A stretch of DNA of 64,000 nucleotides from Vibrio fortis. Its GTDB lineage: Bacteria > Pseudomonadota > Gammaproteobacteria > Enterobacterales > Vibrionaceae. Each line of letters starts with the position of its first letter. Within the stretch, counting starts at the first letter, position 1. Location of the stretch: positions 1,364,001 through 1,428,000 of the forward strand of contig NZ_AP025487.1 of the NCBI RefSeq assembly GCF_024347475.1. Reading direction: 5' to 3'. Positions 63,464 through 64,000 of the stretch are shown in pieces. Under the pieces are notes generated by a model. That model was not told where the DNA came from, did no database searches, and saw nothing but the letters and a program-made list of their open reading frames with translations. The position numbers were made by a program, and so were the translations under genes.

Positions 63464-64000
63464 TTACTTAAGGAAGCCAAGCTCGCGCATTAGGTCGCCC
63501 ATCTGCTTCTCTTGATCTTCTAGGAAGGAGTAGAAGTCTTTGTCTGCTTTGTAGTTGTCAATCCAACCGTTGCGGTCGCGAACCACTTGCCACTCATCTG
63601 TGGTGTACATTTTAGTAAGCGCTTGGTTCCACTCATCAATTTTCGCTTGGCTTGTACCTGGAGCCGCAAAGAAGCCACGCCAGTTAGCAAAGACAGTCTC
63701 ATTACCGTACTCAGTTAGAGTTGGGATGTTTGGCGCTGCGTCTAGGCGTTTAGGCGCGGTCACAGCCAGTACTTTTACTTGACCAGATTTGGACATCTCC
63801 AGCACTTCACCAAGGCCAGTTGAAAGCAGTTGAGTCTCACCTGATAGCAGTGCAGCCATTGCTTTACCACCCGCATCGTAGGCAATATAACGAACCTTCT
63901 TAGCGTCAAAACCTTCGCCTTTGAACGCGGCTGCAACAACAAGGTGATCCATACTGCCACGTGCTGAACCACCAGCAATTTTCACTTTACGAGGGTTCGA
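63464..64000 (-). CDS. tctC: Tripartite tricarboxylate transporter receptor TctC, partial
   Basis: The C-terminal 178 residues of a Bug/TctC-type periplasmic receptor; the frame is open to the window edge, so the start and signal peptide lie outside. Family words are seen: KIAGGSARGSMDHL near the left, VRYIAYDAGGKAMAALLSGE, VLAVTAPKRLDAAPNIPTL, ANWRGFFAAPGT and a final helix. It captures a carboxylate, such as citrate, for TctAB. It is the first of the tctC-tctB-tctA genes in transcription order. Confidence 0.93.
   Translation of the reverse strand, partial: SNPRKVKIAGGSARGSMDHLVVAAAFKGEGFDAKKVRYIAYDAGGKAMAALLSGETQLLSTGLGEVLEMSKSGQVKVLAVTAPKRLDAAPNIPTLTEYGNETVFANWRGFFAAPGTSQAKIDEWNQALTKMYTTDEWQVVRDRNGWIDNYKADKDFYSFLEDQEKQMGDLMRELGFLK

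Noticed and set aside
1..64000. Defence island, prophage or integron
   Set aside because: I looked for phage structural genes, restriction, CBASS, toxin-antitoxin or attC-like arrays on both strands and saw none. The only mobile element is the IS.
1..64000. tRNA or rRNA genes
   Set aside because: No gap contains a recognisable cloverleaf with T-loop GTTCRA and CCA-type ends, or rRNA words.

Overview
The window looks like chromosomal DNA of a marine Vibrio, probably of the Splendidus group or a relative. This is inferred from gene content, not from any database search. The clues are a giant type I secreted protein built of T1SS-143-type repeats (a domain described mainly from Vibrio), an OmpV/MipA porin next to a CarRS/VprAB-like two-component system, a VF530-type small protein, a tandem glycine riboswitch ahead of a sodium:alanine symporter, and the zwf-pgl-gnd operon.

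Layout. 1-17735 is the C-terminal 5.9 thousand residues of a giant RTX-type surface protein that starts upstream of the window. Its first 9.6 kb is a tandem array of ~274-residue two-domain units, and the first 6.4 kb shows a 2469-bp super-repeat of three unit types. 17.8-22.6 kb has a PheC-like periplasmic protein, a beta-hydroxyacid dehydrogenase with an unusual GRTP substrate motif, a DUF2157 membrane protein and a MATE exporter. 22.8-27.6 kb is a peptide/nickel-type ABC importer operon with two ATPases, a lipoprotein receptor and a single fused permease. 27.7-34.7 kb has an unrecognised secreted protein resembling a hidden glycoside hydrolase, divergent from ompV, an EAL protein and the carRS-like pair. 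34.7-41.7 kb holds msrA, an EamA transporter, an M32 carboxypeptidase, a LysE-type exporter, a riboswitch-controlled AGCS symporter and two small envelope proteins. 41.8-50.4 kb has a second AGCS symporter, an intact IS3-family element (43897-45187, 3-bp target duplication) and a TolC/HlyD/two-permease export operon with no ATPase gene. 51-53.4 kb is a CitA/CitB-type two-component system. 53.8-57.5 kb is zwf-pgl-gnd. The rest holds a GAF/HD-GYP phosphodiesterase, a VF530 protein, a small membrane protein, a TSUP transporter and a tctCBA tricarboxylate transporter that runs off the right edge.

How the parts fit. Most of the window is nutrient import and central metabolism: amino acids (two AGCS symporters, glycine-sensing RNA), peptides or metal chelates (ABC importer), tricarboxylates (Tct, perhaps with the CitAB-like system), and the oxidative pentose phosphate pathway, whose promoter region has two TGAT-N4-ATCA palindromes. 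A second theme is the cell surface: the giant adhesin-like protein, OmpV, a CarRS-like system (in V. cholerae linked to envelope modification), and two c-di-GMP phosphodiesterase-type proteins.

The most unusual sequence signals are the higher-order repeat in the giant gene, the orphan GRTP-motif dehydrogenase, the 744-residue secreted EF-hand protein of no recognised family, the structured-looking ompV leader, and the IS inserted between the efflux operon and what looks like its own terminator. I saw no tRNA, rRNA, CRISPR array, prophage or defence system.
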